Below, piece by piece: positions 27,124-35,878 of a stretch of DNA of 64,000 nucleotides. The notes below the pieces were generated by a model. It did no database searches and was not told the origin of the DNA. It saw nothing but the letters and a program-made list of their open reading frames with translations. Position 1 is the stretch's first letter; each line of letters starts with the position of its first letter. Origin of the DNA: Streptomyces sp. NA02950 (lineage in GTDB: Bacteria; Actinomycetota; Actinomycetes; Streptomycetales; Streptomycetaceae); NCBI RefSeq assembly GCF_013364155.1, contig NZ_CP054916.1:1054001-1118000 (forward strand), in the 5' to 3' direction. Position numbers and translations under genes: made by a program.

Positions 27124-28666
27124 ACTCGACCGCCGGCTGTTCGCCCGGGTCGCGGCCGGACGGCTGCGCGGCGCGCACCCCACACTGCCCCGGCTCAGCC
27201 GGGCGGCCAACCACGGACGGCTGTGGTTCGGTACCGCCGGTGTCCTGGCGGCGGTCGGCGGACGCACCGCGCGGCGGGCCGCGTTGCGCGGGGTCGGCTC
27301 GCTCGCAGCGGCGTCGCTCGCCTCGAACCTGGTGGTCAAGTGGACCGTGGAACGGCGCCGTCCGGTGATGGACAGCGTCCCTCTGGTGCGGCGGCTGCAG
27401 AAGCAGCCGTGGACGAGCTCCTTCCCCTCGGGCCACTCGGCCTCCGCCGCCGCGTTCGCCACCGGGGTGGCCATCGAGTCCTCCCGGTACGGCTTCCTGG
27501 TCGCCCCGCTGGCCGCCGCGGTCGCCGCCTCCCGGGTGTACGTGGGGGTGCACTACCCGAGCGATGTACTGGCGGGTGTAGCGATCGGGGTCGGCGCCGC
27601 CGCGCTCACCTGCCGCTACTGGCCGCCGCGCCCCGAGATCCCGGCGCAGGCCCGGCCCCGGGTCTCCGCCCCCGCGCTGCCCAAGGGCGAGGGACTGGTC
27701 CTGGTGGTCAACCAGCGGGCGGGCGCGGCCTCCGCGGCGGGCGGCCTCAGCGTGGCCGAGCAGCTTCGGGTGCTGCTGCCCGCCGCCGAGATCCTGGAAT
27801 GCGGCCCCGAGGACGACTTCATGACCCTGCTCCAGCAGGCCGGGCGGCGGGTCGCCGAGCGGGCCGGGGCGCTGGGCATCTGCGGCGGCGACGGCAGTGT
27901 CAACGCCGCGGCCACCCTCGCCGCCGAGCGCGGACTGCCGCTGGCGGTGTTCGCGGGCGGCACCCTCGACCACTTCGCCCTGGACGTGGGCGTACCGGCG
28001 TTCGAGGACACCGCGCACGCGGTGACCGAGGGCGACGCCGTGGCCGTCGACCTCGCCCGGGCCACACCGCTCGCGGGCGGTGGTGAGACCAAGCACTTCG
28101 TCAACACCTTCAGCATCGGCTTCTACCCCGAGCTGGTGCGGATCCGGGAGAGCCTCCAGGACCGGATGGGCAAGTGGCCCGCGGCCGCCGTCGCGCTCAC
28201 CCGGGTGCTGCGTACCGCGAAGCCGATGGAGATCGAGGTCAACGGGCACCAGCGACGGCTGTGGGTGCTGTTCGTCGGCAACGGCGGCTACTCCCCCGAC
28301 GGTTTCGCGCCCGCCTACCGCGATCAGCTCGACGACGGGCTGCTGGACGTCCGGGCGATCGACGGGGATCAGCGGCTCGCCCGTACCCGGCTGCTGATCG
28401 CCGCGCTCACCGGCACCCTGGGCCGCTCCCACATCTACTCGACGGCCCGGGTGCGCACACTGCGGCTGTCGGCTCTGCACGATGTGGACTCCCTCGCCTA
28501 CGACGGTGAGGTGGCCCCCACCCCCGCCCAGACGCTGGTGCTCGACAAGCGGCCCGGGGCCCTGACCGTCTACCGCCCCGCAGAGCCGCAGAACGAACTA
28601 CTCCAGCGGGCCCGCACGGCGGCCGCACAAGCCCCCCATTGGTGGCGCTCCGTACTACGCAGGTAG
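27107..28666 (+). CDS. PAP2 phosphatase - diacylglycerol kinase fusion protein
   Basis: A 519-residue membrane-associated lipid enzyme. The N-terminal third is a PAP2 acid phosphatase with all three motifs: KWTVERRRP (K-x6-RP), FPSGHSAS (PSGH) and SRVYVGVHYPSD (SR-x5-H-x3-D), embedded in hydrophobic helices. From about residue 195 to the end it is a YegS/diacylglycerol-kinase domain with GICGGDGSVNAAATLA, AVFAGGTLDHFALDVG, NTFSIGFYPELV and VDSLAYDGEVAPTPAQ. The start ATG at 27107 is preferred over an upstream frame extension. The two halves could respectively remove and add phosphate on diacylglycerol-type lipids. This fusion is recurrent in actinobacteria. Confidence 0.92.
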   Translation: MRRISELDRRLFARVAAGRLRGAHPTLPRLSRAANHGRLWFGTAGVLAAVGGRTARRAALRGVGSLAAASLASNLVVKWTVERRRPVMDSVPLVRRLQKQPWTSSFPSGHSASAAAFATGVAIESSRYGFLVAPLAAAVAASRVYVGVHYPSDVLAGVAIGVGAAALTCRYWPPRPEIPAQARPRVSAPALPKGEGLVLVVNQRAGAASAAGGLSVAEQLRVLLPAAEILECGPEDDFMTLLQQAGRRVAERAGALGICGGDGSVNAAATLAAERGLPLAVFAGGTLDHFALDVGVPAFEDTAHAVTEGDAVAVDLARATPLAGGGETKHFVNTFSIGFYPELVRIRESLQDRMGKWPAAAVALTRVLRTAKPMEIEVNGHQRRLWVLFVGNGGYSPDGFAPAYRDQLDDGLLDVRAIDGDQRLARTRLLIAALTGTLGRSHIYSTARVRTLRLSALHDVDSLAYDGEVAPTPAQTLVLDKRPGALTVYRPAEPQNELLQRARTAAAQAPHWWRSVLRR

Positions 28667-28764
28667 TACGCGGAAGTCTGTGCTCAAGGACGACGACGGG
28701 AGCGGCCTCCACCCGCCAAGGTGGAGGGTATGGACGACGACCGATCGGCCCAGGGGGCCACGAC

Positions 28765-29976
28765 GTGACCTCCCTTGCGCTGTCTGTGCTGCTGGCCCTG
28801 GCCTCCGCGGTGTGCTACGCCGCCGGAGCCATACTCCAGGAGTATGTCGCGGCCACGACGCCGCGCTTCCCGTCCGCACCTCTGCGGCGCGGGAGTTGGT
28901 GGGCCGCGGTGACCCTGAACGGGACGGGGGCGGTCCTCCATGTGATCGCCCTGGCCTACGGGCCGTTGAGCGTGGTGCAGCCGCTGGGCGCCCTCACCAT
29001 CGTCTTCGCGCTCCCGATGGCGGCGGTGTTCGTACGCCGCCGGGTGGGCGCCGCGGGCTGGCGGGGCGCGGTGCTGGCGACCGCCGGGCTGGCCGGACTG
29101 CTCTCGCTGACCGGTTCAGCACGGGCGCAGTCGCTGGCGGACCAGGAGCGGATCGCCGTGACCGTGGCGACGGTCGGCGCCATCGCGCTGCTGGCCGGGA
29201 CCGCGCGGTGGATCAGGCTGCCCGGTGTCCGCAGTGTGCTGCTGGCCACGGCGGCGGGCACGGCCTTCGGCATCTCGTCGGTGTTCACCAAGAACGTGGC
29301 GGTGGAGTGGAACTGGGACTCGCTGGGTGACGCCCTGCCCAGCCTCGTCATGATCGGTCTGCTGGCGTCGGGCGGGGTGCTGCTGTCCCAGGCGTCCTAC
29401 CGCGGCGCCGGGCTGGCCTCGCCGCTGGCGACGGCAACCGTGGTCAATCCGGTGGTCGCCACGGCCGTGGGCATCGCCGCGCTGGGCGAACACTTCCGGT
29501 TCGGCACCCCGGGCACCCTGCTGGCCCTGGTGGCGGCGCTCGTCGCGAGCACCGGACTGGTGATGCTGACGGTGCACGGCGCGGAGGCGGAAGCGGAGCG
29601 GGCCGGGGCGGCCGGGTTCACCGGGAAGACCGAAGCGGTCGAAGTGGCCGAGCTGGTCGAGGTTGCCGGAGTGGCCGAGGTGGCCGGGGAGCGGGAGGAA
29701 GCCGAGCGGACGGACACGGTCGGGGCGACGGACACGGTGGGGACGGACGAGGCGGGCAGGACGGACGAAGCCGCCGAAGTCGCCGACACGGCCGGGGACT
29801 CCGAGGTGGTCGGGGCGGCCGGCCCGGGGCTGGCGATCGGTACCGTCGGGGCGGCCGGGACGCCCGGGCGTCCCCTCCATCTGACCCGCCAGATCCCCCG
29901 TCAGCTCTCGAGCGGGAAGGGAGAGCCGCCGAGCCTGCCCGACTGCGGTGAGGCGATGCTCCAGCCACACGGCTGA
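28765..29976 (+). CDS. DMT/EamA-like membrane transporter with acidic C-terminal tail
   Basis: A 403-residue protein. Residues 1-280 form nine or ten hydrophobic helices with duplicated EamA-like halves (LSVLLALASAVCYAAGAILQ, LSVVQPLGALTIVFALPMAA, GLASPLATATVVNPVVATAV, TLLALVAALVASTGLVML). Residues about 285-390 are an unusual low-complexity tail of Ala/Val/Glu/Asp/Thr/Gly repeats (AEVAELVEVAGVAEVAG, TDTVGATDTVGTDEAG), probably cytoplasmic and disordered. The GTG at 28765 sits 8 nt after a GGGGG ribosome site. Substrate unknown. Confidence 0.82.
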   Translation: MTSLALSVLLALASAVCYAAGAILQEYVAATTPRFPSAPLRRGSWWAAVTLNGTGAVLHVIALAYGPLSVVQPLGALTIVFALPMAAVFVRRRVGAAGWRGAVLATAGLAGLLSLTGSARAQSLADQERIAVTVATVGAIALLAGTARWIRLPGVRSVLLATAAGTAFGISSVFTKNVAVEWNWDSLGDALPSLVMIGLLASGGVLLSQASYRGAGLASPLATATVVNPVVATAVGIAALGEHFRFGTPGTLLALVAALVASTGLVMLTVHGAEAEAERAGAAGFTGKTEAVEVAELVEVAGVAEVAGEREEAERTDTVGATDTVGTDEAGRTDEAAEVADTAGDSEVVGAAGPGLAIGTVGAAGTPGRPLHLTRQIPRQLSSGKGEPPSLPDCGEAMLQPHG

Positions 29977-30064
29977 GACGGCACGGGGATGGTTCCTGTC
30001 CGGCTCTGTTGCATCCTGCGCAATTTCCCTACGTTACCTACAGACACACTGTCGGTCTCCGTGA

Positions 30065-30108
30065 CCATCGATCACGATAAGTGCACCCCGCCTGCCCGTG
30101 ATCGATGG
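30065..30108 (+). promoter_or_regulatory. 12-bp perfect inverted repeat just before the sigma-like/lectin gene
   Basis: CCATCGATCACG (30065-30076) and its exact complement (30097-30108) flank a 20-nt loop and end 15 bp before the TTG start. It may be an operator, or an RNA hairpin controlling translation of a gene that lacks a visible ribosome site. Promoter-like TACCTACAG sequence lies just upstream (about 30036-30044). Confidence 0.65.
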
Positions 30109-30123
30109 ATCCGGTGATCCCCC

Positions 30124-31641
30124 TTGTCTTCTGCCGAACCACCCCCCACTTACGCCGAGTTGTCCGACACCCGGCTCGTCGAGTTCATCCGGGCCGGTGC
30201 GCCCACCCATCCGGCGGCGCAGGAACTGCGCCGCCGCCATCTGCCCCGGGTGCTGGACTACGCCCGCCTCTGCTGTCGTGACGAGTGGTCGGCCGACCAA
30301 CTGGCCGATCATGCCTTCGCTTTGGCGTTGCTCCAGATCTTCCGGACCCACGAACCCGACGCTCCGTGGCGCCATCGTCTGCTGACACTCGTTCAGGAGG
30401 CCGCCGGTGAGTGGGCGACCGGCGGCTCCCGCGACCGGCTCGACCCCGCGTACGTGGCCCATCTCGCGGAAGGCAACGGTGGCGAGCCCGGCCACTTCCC
30501 CCTGGTGCGCGGCTTCTCCGCGCTGCCGCCCGCCACCCGGACCCTGCTGTGGCACACCCTGGTCGAACGGGAGGACGACGCCACGGTGGCCCGCTGCACC
30601 GGCCGGAGGCCCGCGGAGATTCCGCGCCTGGTCAACCGGGCCCGGGAGAGCTACCGCGAGACATGCCTGCGCCTCCATCTGGAGTGCGACGCCGACGAGG
30701 AGTGCCGGGGATTCGGCCGGATCCTGGAGGCGGCCATCGGCCGCACGGACCCCCTGGGCACCAAGAACCTCCCCGGCCATCTCACGGACTGCCCCGGCTG
30801 TGCCGCCGTGCTCTCGGGACTCGTCGGCCTGGAGAAGCGGCCCCGGCCGCTGATGGCCGCGGCCCTGCTGGGGTGGGCGAGCGACCGCTATCTCCCGGAC
30901 ACCCCGGCTTCCGCCACCACCGTCCTGGTCCCCGTAGCCACCGGGACCGCGGAGCCGGAGCGGTCCGCGACCCCACCGCCCGTCCCGGCCCGGCGGGCGT
31001 TCCAGCGTCCCCTCGCCCGCGCCGCCTCACTGACCGTGTGCAGCGGTGTGGTGATGGCGGCGGTCATCACCGGGATCGCCGCGTACGCCCATGAGAGATC
31101 CGGCGGCTCCGGCCCGGGGCGGGCCCAGGCCCCTTCGCCCACCGCGCCCTCCCTTCCGCCCGCGACCTCCTCCCCCTCCCCGTCGCGGAGCGCCGGGCCC
31201 ACGCCCTCTCGGACCCCTCCGTCCGACCCCGTCACCGAATCCCCCTCGCCCATCCCCACCGGTCCCTTCATGCCCATCGTCAATGCCGCGACCGGAGAGT
31301 GCCTGGATGTCCAGGGGGCGTTCTTCAACGACGCCGATGTCATCACCACCGCATGCCGTTCCGACGCCGCCACCCAGGAGTGGCGGCTCGACCCGGACGG
31401 GCTGCTGCGCAACCGCGCCGAACCCGGCTTCTGCCTGGACACCCGTGGCCGGATCTCCCGGGGAATCGGCATCCGGGACTGCGAACGCACCCTCGATCTG
31501 CTGTTCTTCTTCGACGAGCGGGGACGGCTGCGCCCCCAGCTCGCCTCGGACCACGCCATTGTCCCCCACGACAAGGCGGCCGGCTTCCTCTCCTTCGCCC
31601 CGCTCACCACCGACACCGAGCAGCGCTGGAACACCTACTAG
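30124..31641 (+). CDS. One-chain sigma-like / zinc-finger / membrane / ricin-lectin protein
   Basis: A 505-residue protein with four parts. Residues 10-200 resemble sigma-70-type helical domains (LSDTRLVEFIRAG, LPRVLDYARLCC, FSALPPATRTLLWHTLV, RARESYRETCLRLHL). Residues about 200-240 carry an anti-sigma-type zinc site (HLTDCPGC, HxxxCxxC). Residue 300-322 is one membrane helix. A Ser/Pro linker follows, then a ricin B-like domain (NAATGECLDVQG, TTACRSDAATQEWRL, NRAEPGFCLDTRG), predicted outside the cell. The TTG at 30124 is the first possible start after an in-frame stop at 30115. Such proteins could couple carbohydrate binding to transcription, but the sigma-like part may be degenerate. Function inferred. 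Confidence 0.7.
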   Translation: MSSAEPPPTYAELSDTRLVEFIRAGAPTHPAAQELRRRHLPRVLDYARLCCRDEWSADQLADHAFALALLQIFRTHEPDAPWRHRLLTLVQEAAGEWATGGSRDRLDPAYVAHLAEGNGGEPGHFPLVRGFSALPPATRTLLWHTLVEREDDATVARCTGRRPAEIPRLVNRARESYRETCLRLHLECDADEECRGFGRILEAAIGRTDPLGTKNLPGHLTDCPGCAAVLSGLVGLEKRPRPLMAAALLGWASDRYLPDTPASATTVLVPVATGTAEPERSATPPPVPARRAFQRPLARAASLTVCSGVVMAAVITGIAAYAHERSGGSGPGRAQAPSPTAPSLPPATSSPSPSRSAGPTPSRTPPSDPVTESPSPIPTGPFMPIVNAATGECLDVQGAFFNDADVITTACRSDAATQEWRLDPDGLLRNRAEPGFCLDTRGRISRGIGIRDCERTLDLLFFFDERGRLRPQLASDHAIVPHDKAAGFLSFAPLTTDTEQRWNTY

Positions 31642-31828
31642 TGCCGCGTCAGCCCAGGTTCGCCCCGGTGGCGAGGCGTCGTGGTGCGTGCGATCGCAAG
31701 GCGGCGGGGAAGCCCTCGGAGGGGCCTGCTCGGGCTTTCGGCCAGCGCAGCGAGAGGGGGCACCTCCCAGCGGTAGCCGGGGGAGCGTGCCAGGGCGGCG
31801 AGCGGGCGAGCCTCGGCTGACGCGGCAC
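31641..31828. mobile_element. MITE-like element with 24-bp terminal inverted repeats
   Basis: The 188-bp segment is bounded by inverted ends at 31641-31664 and 31805-31828 that match at 22 of 24 positions, beginning GTGCCGCGTCAGCC. It contains no gene and has an internal palindrome around GGGGGCACCTCCC. Its left end overlaps the stop codon of the lectin gene. This resembles miniature inverted-repeat elements dispersed in Streptomyces genomes. No target duplication is obvious. Confidence 0.55.
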
Positions 31829-31838
31829 CGGGCCCTGC

Positions 31839-31879
31839 CCTGTCGATCTTCGCGTCGCGGGCCCGCGAAGATCGGCAGG
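31839..31879 (+). terminator. Long hairpin terminator
   Basis: A 16-bp stem with one G-T type mismatch (31839-31854 with 31864-31879, containing CGATCTTCGCG) and a 9-nt loop lies between the MITE-like element and the transporter promoter. It likely ends transcription from the lectin gene. Confidence 0.75.
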
Positions 31880-32022
31880 ACAGGTCCTGGACGGCCCGCC
31901 GTGTTAACCGGACGTTAGCTCTCGGTCCCGGAGCTGTACGCCGCGGTCCCCGCTGCCGACGCTACGAGCGGCGGCGTTGCCCTTCCCGTGGGCCCGCCGG
32001 ACACCGCTCACTAGGAGGCCAC

Positions 32023-33363
32023 GTGACCGACAGCGCTCCCCGGCAGCATGCCCGCACATCCTGGCGAGCCGTACTCGGCGGTTCGATCGGAAATCTCGTC
32101 GAGTGGTTCGACTGGTTCGTCTACGCCAGCTTCGCCACCTACTTCGCCGGCGCCTTCTTCCCCAAAGGCAACGAGACCGCCCAACTCCTCAACACCGCCG
32201 GTATCTTCGCCGTCGGCTTCTTCATGCGCCCGGTCGGCGGCTGGCTGCTGGGCCGGTTCGCCGACCGGCGCGGACGCAAGGCCGCGCTGACCCTCACCGT
32301 GACCCTGATGTCGGCCAGCGCGCTGCTCATCGCCATCGCGCCCACCTACGACCAGGTCGGGTACTTCGGCGCGGTCGTGCTGCTGGTGGCCCGGCTGCTG
32401 CAAGGGCTGTCGGTCGGCGGTGAGTACGCGGCCAGCGCCACCTATCTGACCGAGGCGTCCCAGCCGGGCCGCCGGGGCTTCGTCTCCAGCTTCCAGTACG
32501 TGTCGATGACGGCGGGACAGCTGATCGGGCTCGGCCTCCAGATCGTGCTCCAGCGCACCATGTCCGAGGACGGGCTGCACTCCTGGGGCTGGCGCATCCC
32601 GTTCATCGTCGGTGCCGTGGCCGCGGCCGTCGTCTTCTGGCTGCGGCGCAATCTGCTGGAGACCGAGGCGTACACCGAGGAGGACAGCCACCGCGGCGCC
32701 GAGCGCGGAACCGTCCGCGAGCTGCTGCGCCACCGCAAGGAGGCCGCTCTTGTCATCGCGCTGACCATGGGCGGCACGGTCGCGTACTACACCTACACGA
32801 CCTACCTCACCAAGTACCTGTCGAACACGGCCGGGCTGAGCAAGTCCGACGCCTCCCTGGTGAGCTTCTGTGCCCTGTTCCTGTTTATGCTGCTTCAGCC
32901 GGTGGCCGGGTCGCTTTCGGACCGGATCGGGCGACGGCCGCTGCTGATCAGTTTTGGGATCGGTTCCATGCTGGGCACCGTTCCCCTGATGACCGCGCTG
33001 TCCCACGCCGACACCTTCGGCGGTGCGCTGGTGCTGTCGCTGGCGGCTCTGGTCATCGTCACCGGCTACACCTCCATCAACGCCGTGGTGAAGGCCGAGC
33101 TGTTCCCCACCCATGTCCGGGCCCTCGGGGTGGCCCTGCCGTACGCGCTGGCCAACGCGCTGTTCGGGGGCACCGCCGAGTATGTGGCGCTGTGGTTCAA
33201 GAAGAGCGGAATGGAGTCCGGTTTCTACTGGTATGTCTCGGCCTGCGCCACCGTTTCGCTCGTCGTCTACCTGACCATGCGGGAGACCCGGGACACCGCG
33301 CTCACCCGGGGCCGGACCGGTGACCGGTCCCCCTCCGGGAAGCCGCAGACGACCTCTGTGTGA
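32023..33363 (+). CDS. MHS-family (metabolite:H+ symporter) MFS transporter
   Basis: A 446-residue, 12-helix importer of the KgtP/ShiA/ProP type, usually taking up dicarboxylates, betaine or aromatic acids. Family markers are GGSIGNLVEWFDWFVYASFA near the N-terminus, RPVGGWLLGRFADRRGRK between helices 2 and 3, LLQGLSVGGEYAASATYLTE in helix 4, and LSDRIGRRPLL in the second half. A GTG start follows an AGGAGG ribosome site. It is about 30 bp upstream of a two-component system on the same strand, which probably controls it or senses its substrate. Confidence 0.92.
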   Translation: MTDSAPRQHARTSWRAVLGGSIGNLVEWFDWFVYASFATYFAGAFFPKGNETAQLLNTAGIFAVGFFMRPVGGWLLGRFADRRGRKAALTLTVTLMSASALLIAIAPTYDQVGYFGAVVLLVARLLQGLSVGGEYAASATYLTEASQPGRRGFVSSFQYVSMTAGQLIGLGLQIVLQRTMSEDGLHSWGWRIPFIVGAVAAAVVFWLRRNLLETEAYTEEDSHRGAERGTVRELLRHRKEAALVIALTMGGTVAYYTYTTYLTKYLSNTAGLSKSDASLVSFCALFLFMLLQPVAGSLSDRIGRRPLLISFGIGSMLGTVPLMTALSHADTFGGALVLSLAALVIVTGYTSINAVVKAELFPTHVRALGVALPYALANALFGGTAEYVALWFKKSGMESGFYWYVSACATVSLVVYLTMRETRDTALTRGRTGDRSPSGKPQTTSV

Positions 33364-33393
33364 CCCCTCCGCCCGCCGCTTACCCTTACGCCC

Positions 33394-34074
33394 ATGCACG
33401 TTCTCCTGGTCGAAGACGACAACCGGCTGGCGGCCGCCCTGACCGCCGCGCTGGCCCGTCTGGGCCACCAGGTCGTCCGCGCCGGGCGCGCGGACGACGC
33501 ACTGCGGCTCAAGGACGGAGCCGACTTCGTCCTGCTCGACCTGGGACTGCCCGATATGGACGGGCTGGAGGCACTGCGCAGACTGCGCCGTGCCTCCACC
33601 GTCCCGGTCATCGTGGTCACCGCCCGCTCCGAGGAGCGGGATGTGCTGCGGGGGCTGCGCGGCGGAGCCGACGACTATCTGGTCAAACCGTTCCGCACCG
33701 CCGAGCTGATCGCCCGCATGGAGGCCGTGATCCGGCGCGGTACCCGGCCGCTCACCGCCCCGGGCCCGGTGGTGGCGGCGGGCGGTGTCCGTATCGATCT
33801 CGCCGCCCGTCGGCTGGAGGTGGACGGCAGACCGGTCACCCTCACCCGCCGGGAGTTCGACGTCCTGGCCCTGCTGGCCCGTGAACCCGGCGTGGTCCGC
33901 AGCCGTGAGGAGATCCTCGACGAGGTGTGGGGCGATCTGCTGCTGTCCGCGTCCCGGTCCCTCGATGTGCACATCGCCGGGATCCGCGCCAAGACCGGCT
34001 GTCCGGGGCTGGTGGAGACGCTGCGCGGCACCGGATACCGGCTGGGGACCGGCGAATGCACCTCCGGATCCTGA
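33394..34074 (+). CDS. OmpR-family response regulator (TctD-like)
   Basis: A 226-residue protein. The receiver domain has acidic residues in LVEDDNR, phosphoacceptor Asp in VLLDLGLPDMDG, Thr in VVTARSEE and Lys in LVKPFRT. A winged-helix domain (LTRREFDVLALLAREPGVV, SLDVHIAGIRAKTG, TLRGTGYRLG) follows. It overlaps the histidine kinase gene by 19 bp. Likely regulates the upstream MHS transporter and perhaps the TAXI lipoprotein gene. Confidence 0.94.
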   Translation: MHVLLVEDDNRLAAALTAALARLGHQVVRAGRADDALRLKDGADFVLLDLGLPDMDGLEALRRLRRASTVPVIVVTARSEERDVLRGLRGGADDYLVKPFRTAELIARMEAVIRRGTRPLTAPGPVVAAGGVRIDLAARRLEVDGRPVTLTRREFDVLALLAREPGVVRSREEILDEVWGDLLLSASRSLDVHIAGIRAKTGCPGLVETLRGTGYRLGTGECTSGS

Positions 34075-35444
34075 CCGTCTACACCGTCCTCATCGCCTGC
34101 CTGGTGACGGCGCTGGCGGTGCCGTTCGCCCTGGCGTACTCCTCGCACCGGACCGGGAAGCTGCTGCTGGAGCGGCGGGCGGACGCCACCCGCCTCGCGG
34201 AACTGGCCGACCAGGCGATCCGTGAGGGCGACACCGTCGGGCTGGCCCAGGAGGTGTCCCGCTACCACACGCTCTACGGCACGGCCGTGGAGATCCGCGA
34301 CCGGGACGGGGTACGGGTGGCGGGCCGCGGCGCCTGGGACCGGGGCCAGGCCGAACGGGCGCTGTCCGGCCGCACCACGGGCAGTCTGCCGCTGGTCACC
34401 CCGTTCGGCCCGGGCTCGGCGGTGGTGGCCGAGCCGGTCGGCCGGGACGCCCAGGTCTTCGGGGTGGTGGTGATGCGGGTGCCCACGACCGCGGCCCGGC
34501 GGGACGTCACGCTGGTCTGGGCCGTGGTGGCGGCGGGCTCGGTGGTCGCGGTGCTCTGCGCCCTGATCGCGGCGCGGCGGCTGGCGCGGTGGATTCTGCG
34601 CCCGGTGACCGAACTGGACGTCACCACCCGGGCCATCGCCGAGGGCCGGATGGACGCCCGGGTCGCGGCGGGCGGACGGGGCCCGGCCGAGCTGCGGCTG
34701 CTGGAGCGGCGGTTCAACGCCATGGCCGACGCGGTCTCGGCCGCTCTCGAGCGGCAGCGCGCGTTCGTCGCGGACGCTTCGCACGAGCTGCGCACCCCGC
34801 TGACCGTGCTGTCGCTGCGACTGGAGAACCTGGAACCGCATCTGAAGAAGACCGGCGACGGGGAGTTCGCCGAGGCGCTCGCCGAGGTCGACCGGCTGGC
34901 CCAACTGCTGGAGGACCTGCTGGAGCTGGCCCGGGTGGAGGCGGGCGCGGCGGCGCCCGAACCGATCGCGCCCGCGGCGCTCGCCACCCGGTTGGTCACC
35001 TGGCGCGAGGTGTACGCGGCACGGGAGCTGACGCTGGCGGTGGACATCGACGGCGACCCGGCGGGCGAGCAGACGCCACTGCCCTCGGCGGCCGGGCGGA
35101 TCGCCGATATCGCCCTGGACAACGCGGCGAAGTTCGTCCCGCCGGGCGGCACCGTGACCGTCTCCCTGCACGCCGGGGCGCTCCGGATCGCCGACGACGG
35201 CCCCGGACTCGAACCGGAGCATCTGGCGGCGGCACCCGGCCGCTTCTGGCGCTCCCCCGGCCACGGGAACATCCCCGGCAGCGGTCTGGGGCTGGCGATC
35301 GCCGCGGAACTGGCCCGCGCGGCGGGCTGCACGCTGGCGCTGCGGCCCGCGGAGCCGCACGGGCTGGTGGTCGAGCTGTTGCTGCCCAGCCTGGTGATCC
35401 CGGACGTCAAGCACTCAACTAATCAAAAAACAATATCACTTTAA
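34056..35444 (+). CDS. Sensor histidine kinase (TctE-like)
   Basis: A 462-residue membrane kinase. Helix 1 (residues about 5-28) and helix 2 (about 149-171) flank an external sensing domain. HAMP follows, then the phospho-acceptor HELRTPL (about residue 245), N box DNAAKFVPP, G1 DDGPGLE and G2 GSGLGLAIA. The ATG at 34056 lies inside the regulator gene. The last 11 residues (KHSTNQKTISL) are encoded by A/T-rich codons rare in this genome, suggesting the original C-terminus has been replaced by foreign or rearranged sequence. Kinase motifs are intact. Confidence 0.92.
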   Translation: MHLRILTVYTVLIACLVTALAVPFALAYSSHRTGKLLLERRADATRLAELADQAIREGDTVGLAQEVSRYHTLYGTAVEIRDRDGVRVAGRGAWDRGQAERALSGRTTGSLPLVTPFGPGSAVVAEPVGRDAQVFGVVVMRVPTTAARRDVTLVWAVVAAGSVVAVLCALIAARRLARWILRPVTELDVTTRAIAEGRMDARVAAGGRGPAELRLLERRFNAMADAVSAALERQRAFVADASHELRTPLTVLSLRLENLEPHLKKTGDGEFAEALAEVDRLAQLLEDLLELARVEAGAAAPEPIAPAALATRLVTWREVYAARELTLAVDIDGDPAGEQTPLPSAAGRIADIALDNAAKFVPPGGTVTVSLHAGALRIADDGPGLEPEHLAAAPGRFWRSPGHGNIPGSGLGLAIAAELARAAGCTLALRPAEPHGLVVELLLPSLVIPDVKHSTNQKTISL

Positions 35445-35466
35445 CAAAAACTTACACATTTCAGCA
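35412..35466. other. AT-rich island at the kinase 3' end
   Basis: About 55 bp containing AATCAAAAAACAATATCAC and AACAAAAACTTACACATTTC, with GC near 30 percent against roughly 70 percent around it. It spans the end of the kinase gene and the start of the STAS remnant. It looks like a junction scar of inserted or lost DNA. Confidence 0.6.
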
Positions 35467-35509
35467 CGGCTGGGGCGGGTATCCCCATCCGCCCCGCTGC
35501 ATTCCCGCG

Positions 35510-35878
35510 TTGCTCCTCGGGAGAACGTCCGCGTGCCTGACCGGCGCACCGTGCCGGACCGGACCTCCCCCAGGGGTCCTGCTCGGGCTGCTCGCGGTGC
35601 GCGAGACCGCGTGGGGGACCTCCCGGCTCCAGATCGAGGTGCGGGAGCCCGGCGACGGCCGGGTGGTCGTGGCCCTCACCGGCGACGCCAGCTTCCTCCG
35701 GCTGCCCGGGACACGGGAACAACTGGAGGGTCTGCCCACCGACCGCCCCGTCGAGCTCGATCCGTCCGGGGTGCGCCATATCGACCTCGCCGGCCGTGTG
35801 GCCCTGGAGAACTGGGCCCGCCGCCACGACGACGCCGGTACCGAGCCGGTCCGGATGCTGCCACCGGCTCAGCCGTAG
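35510..35878 (+). pseudogene. STAS-domain fragment, probable SulP transporter C-terminus
   Basis: The recognisable part (from about 35625) is a STAS fold: LQIEVREPGDGRVVVALTGD, ASFLRLPGTREQLEGLP, PVELDPSGVRHIDLAGRVAL. This is the pattern of the STAS domain at the C-terminus of SulP anion transporters, and a hydrophobic remnant (GVLLGLLAV) precedes it. No membrane domain, good start codon or ribosome site is present upstream, where the AT-rich island lies instead. A stand-alone STAS protein starting at TTG 35510 is the less likely alternative. Its end overlaps the convergent TAXI gene by 10 bp. Confidence 0.5.

Noticed and set aside
35561..35579. Palindromic GGACC...GGTCC segment within the STAS remnant as an attachment site
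   Set aside because: It is a short GC-rich palindrome common in such DNA. No integrase or duplicated copy in the window.
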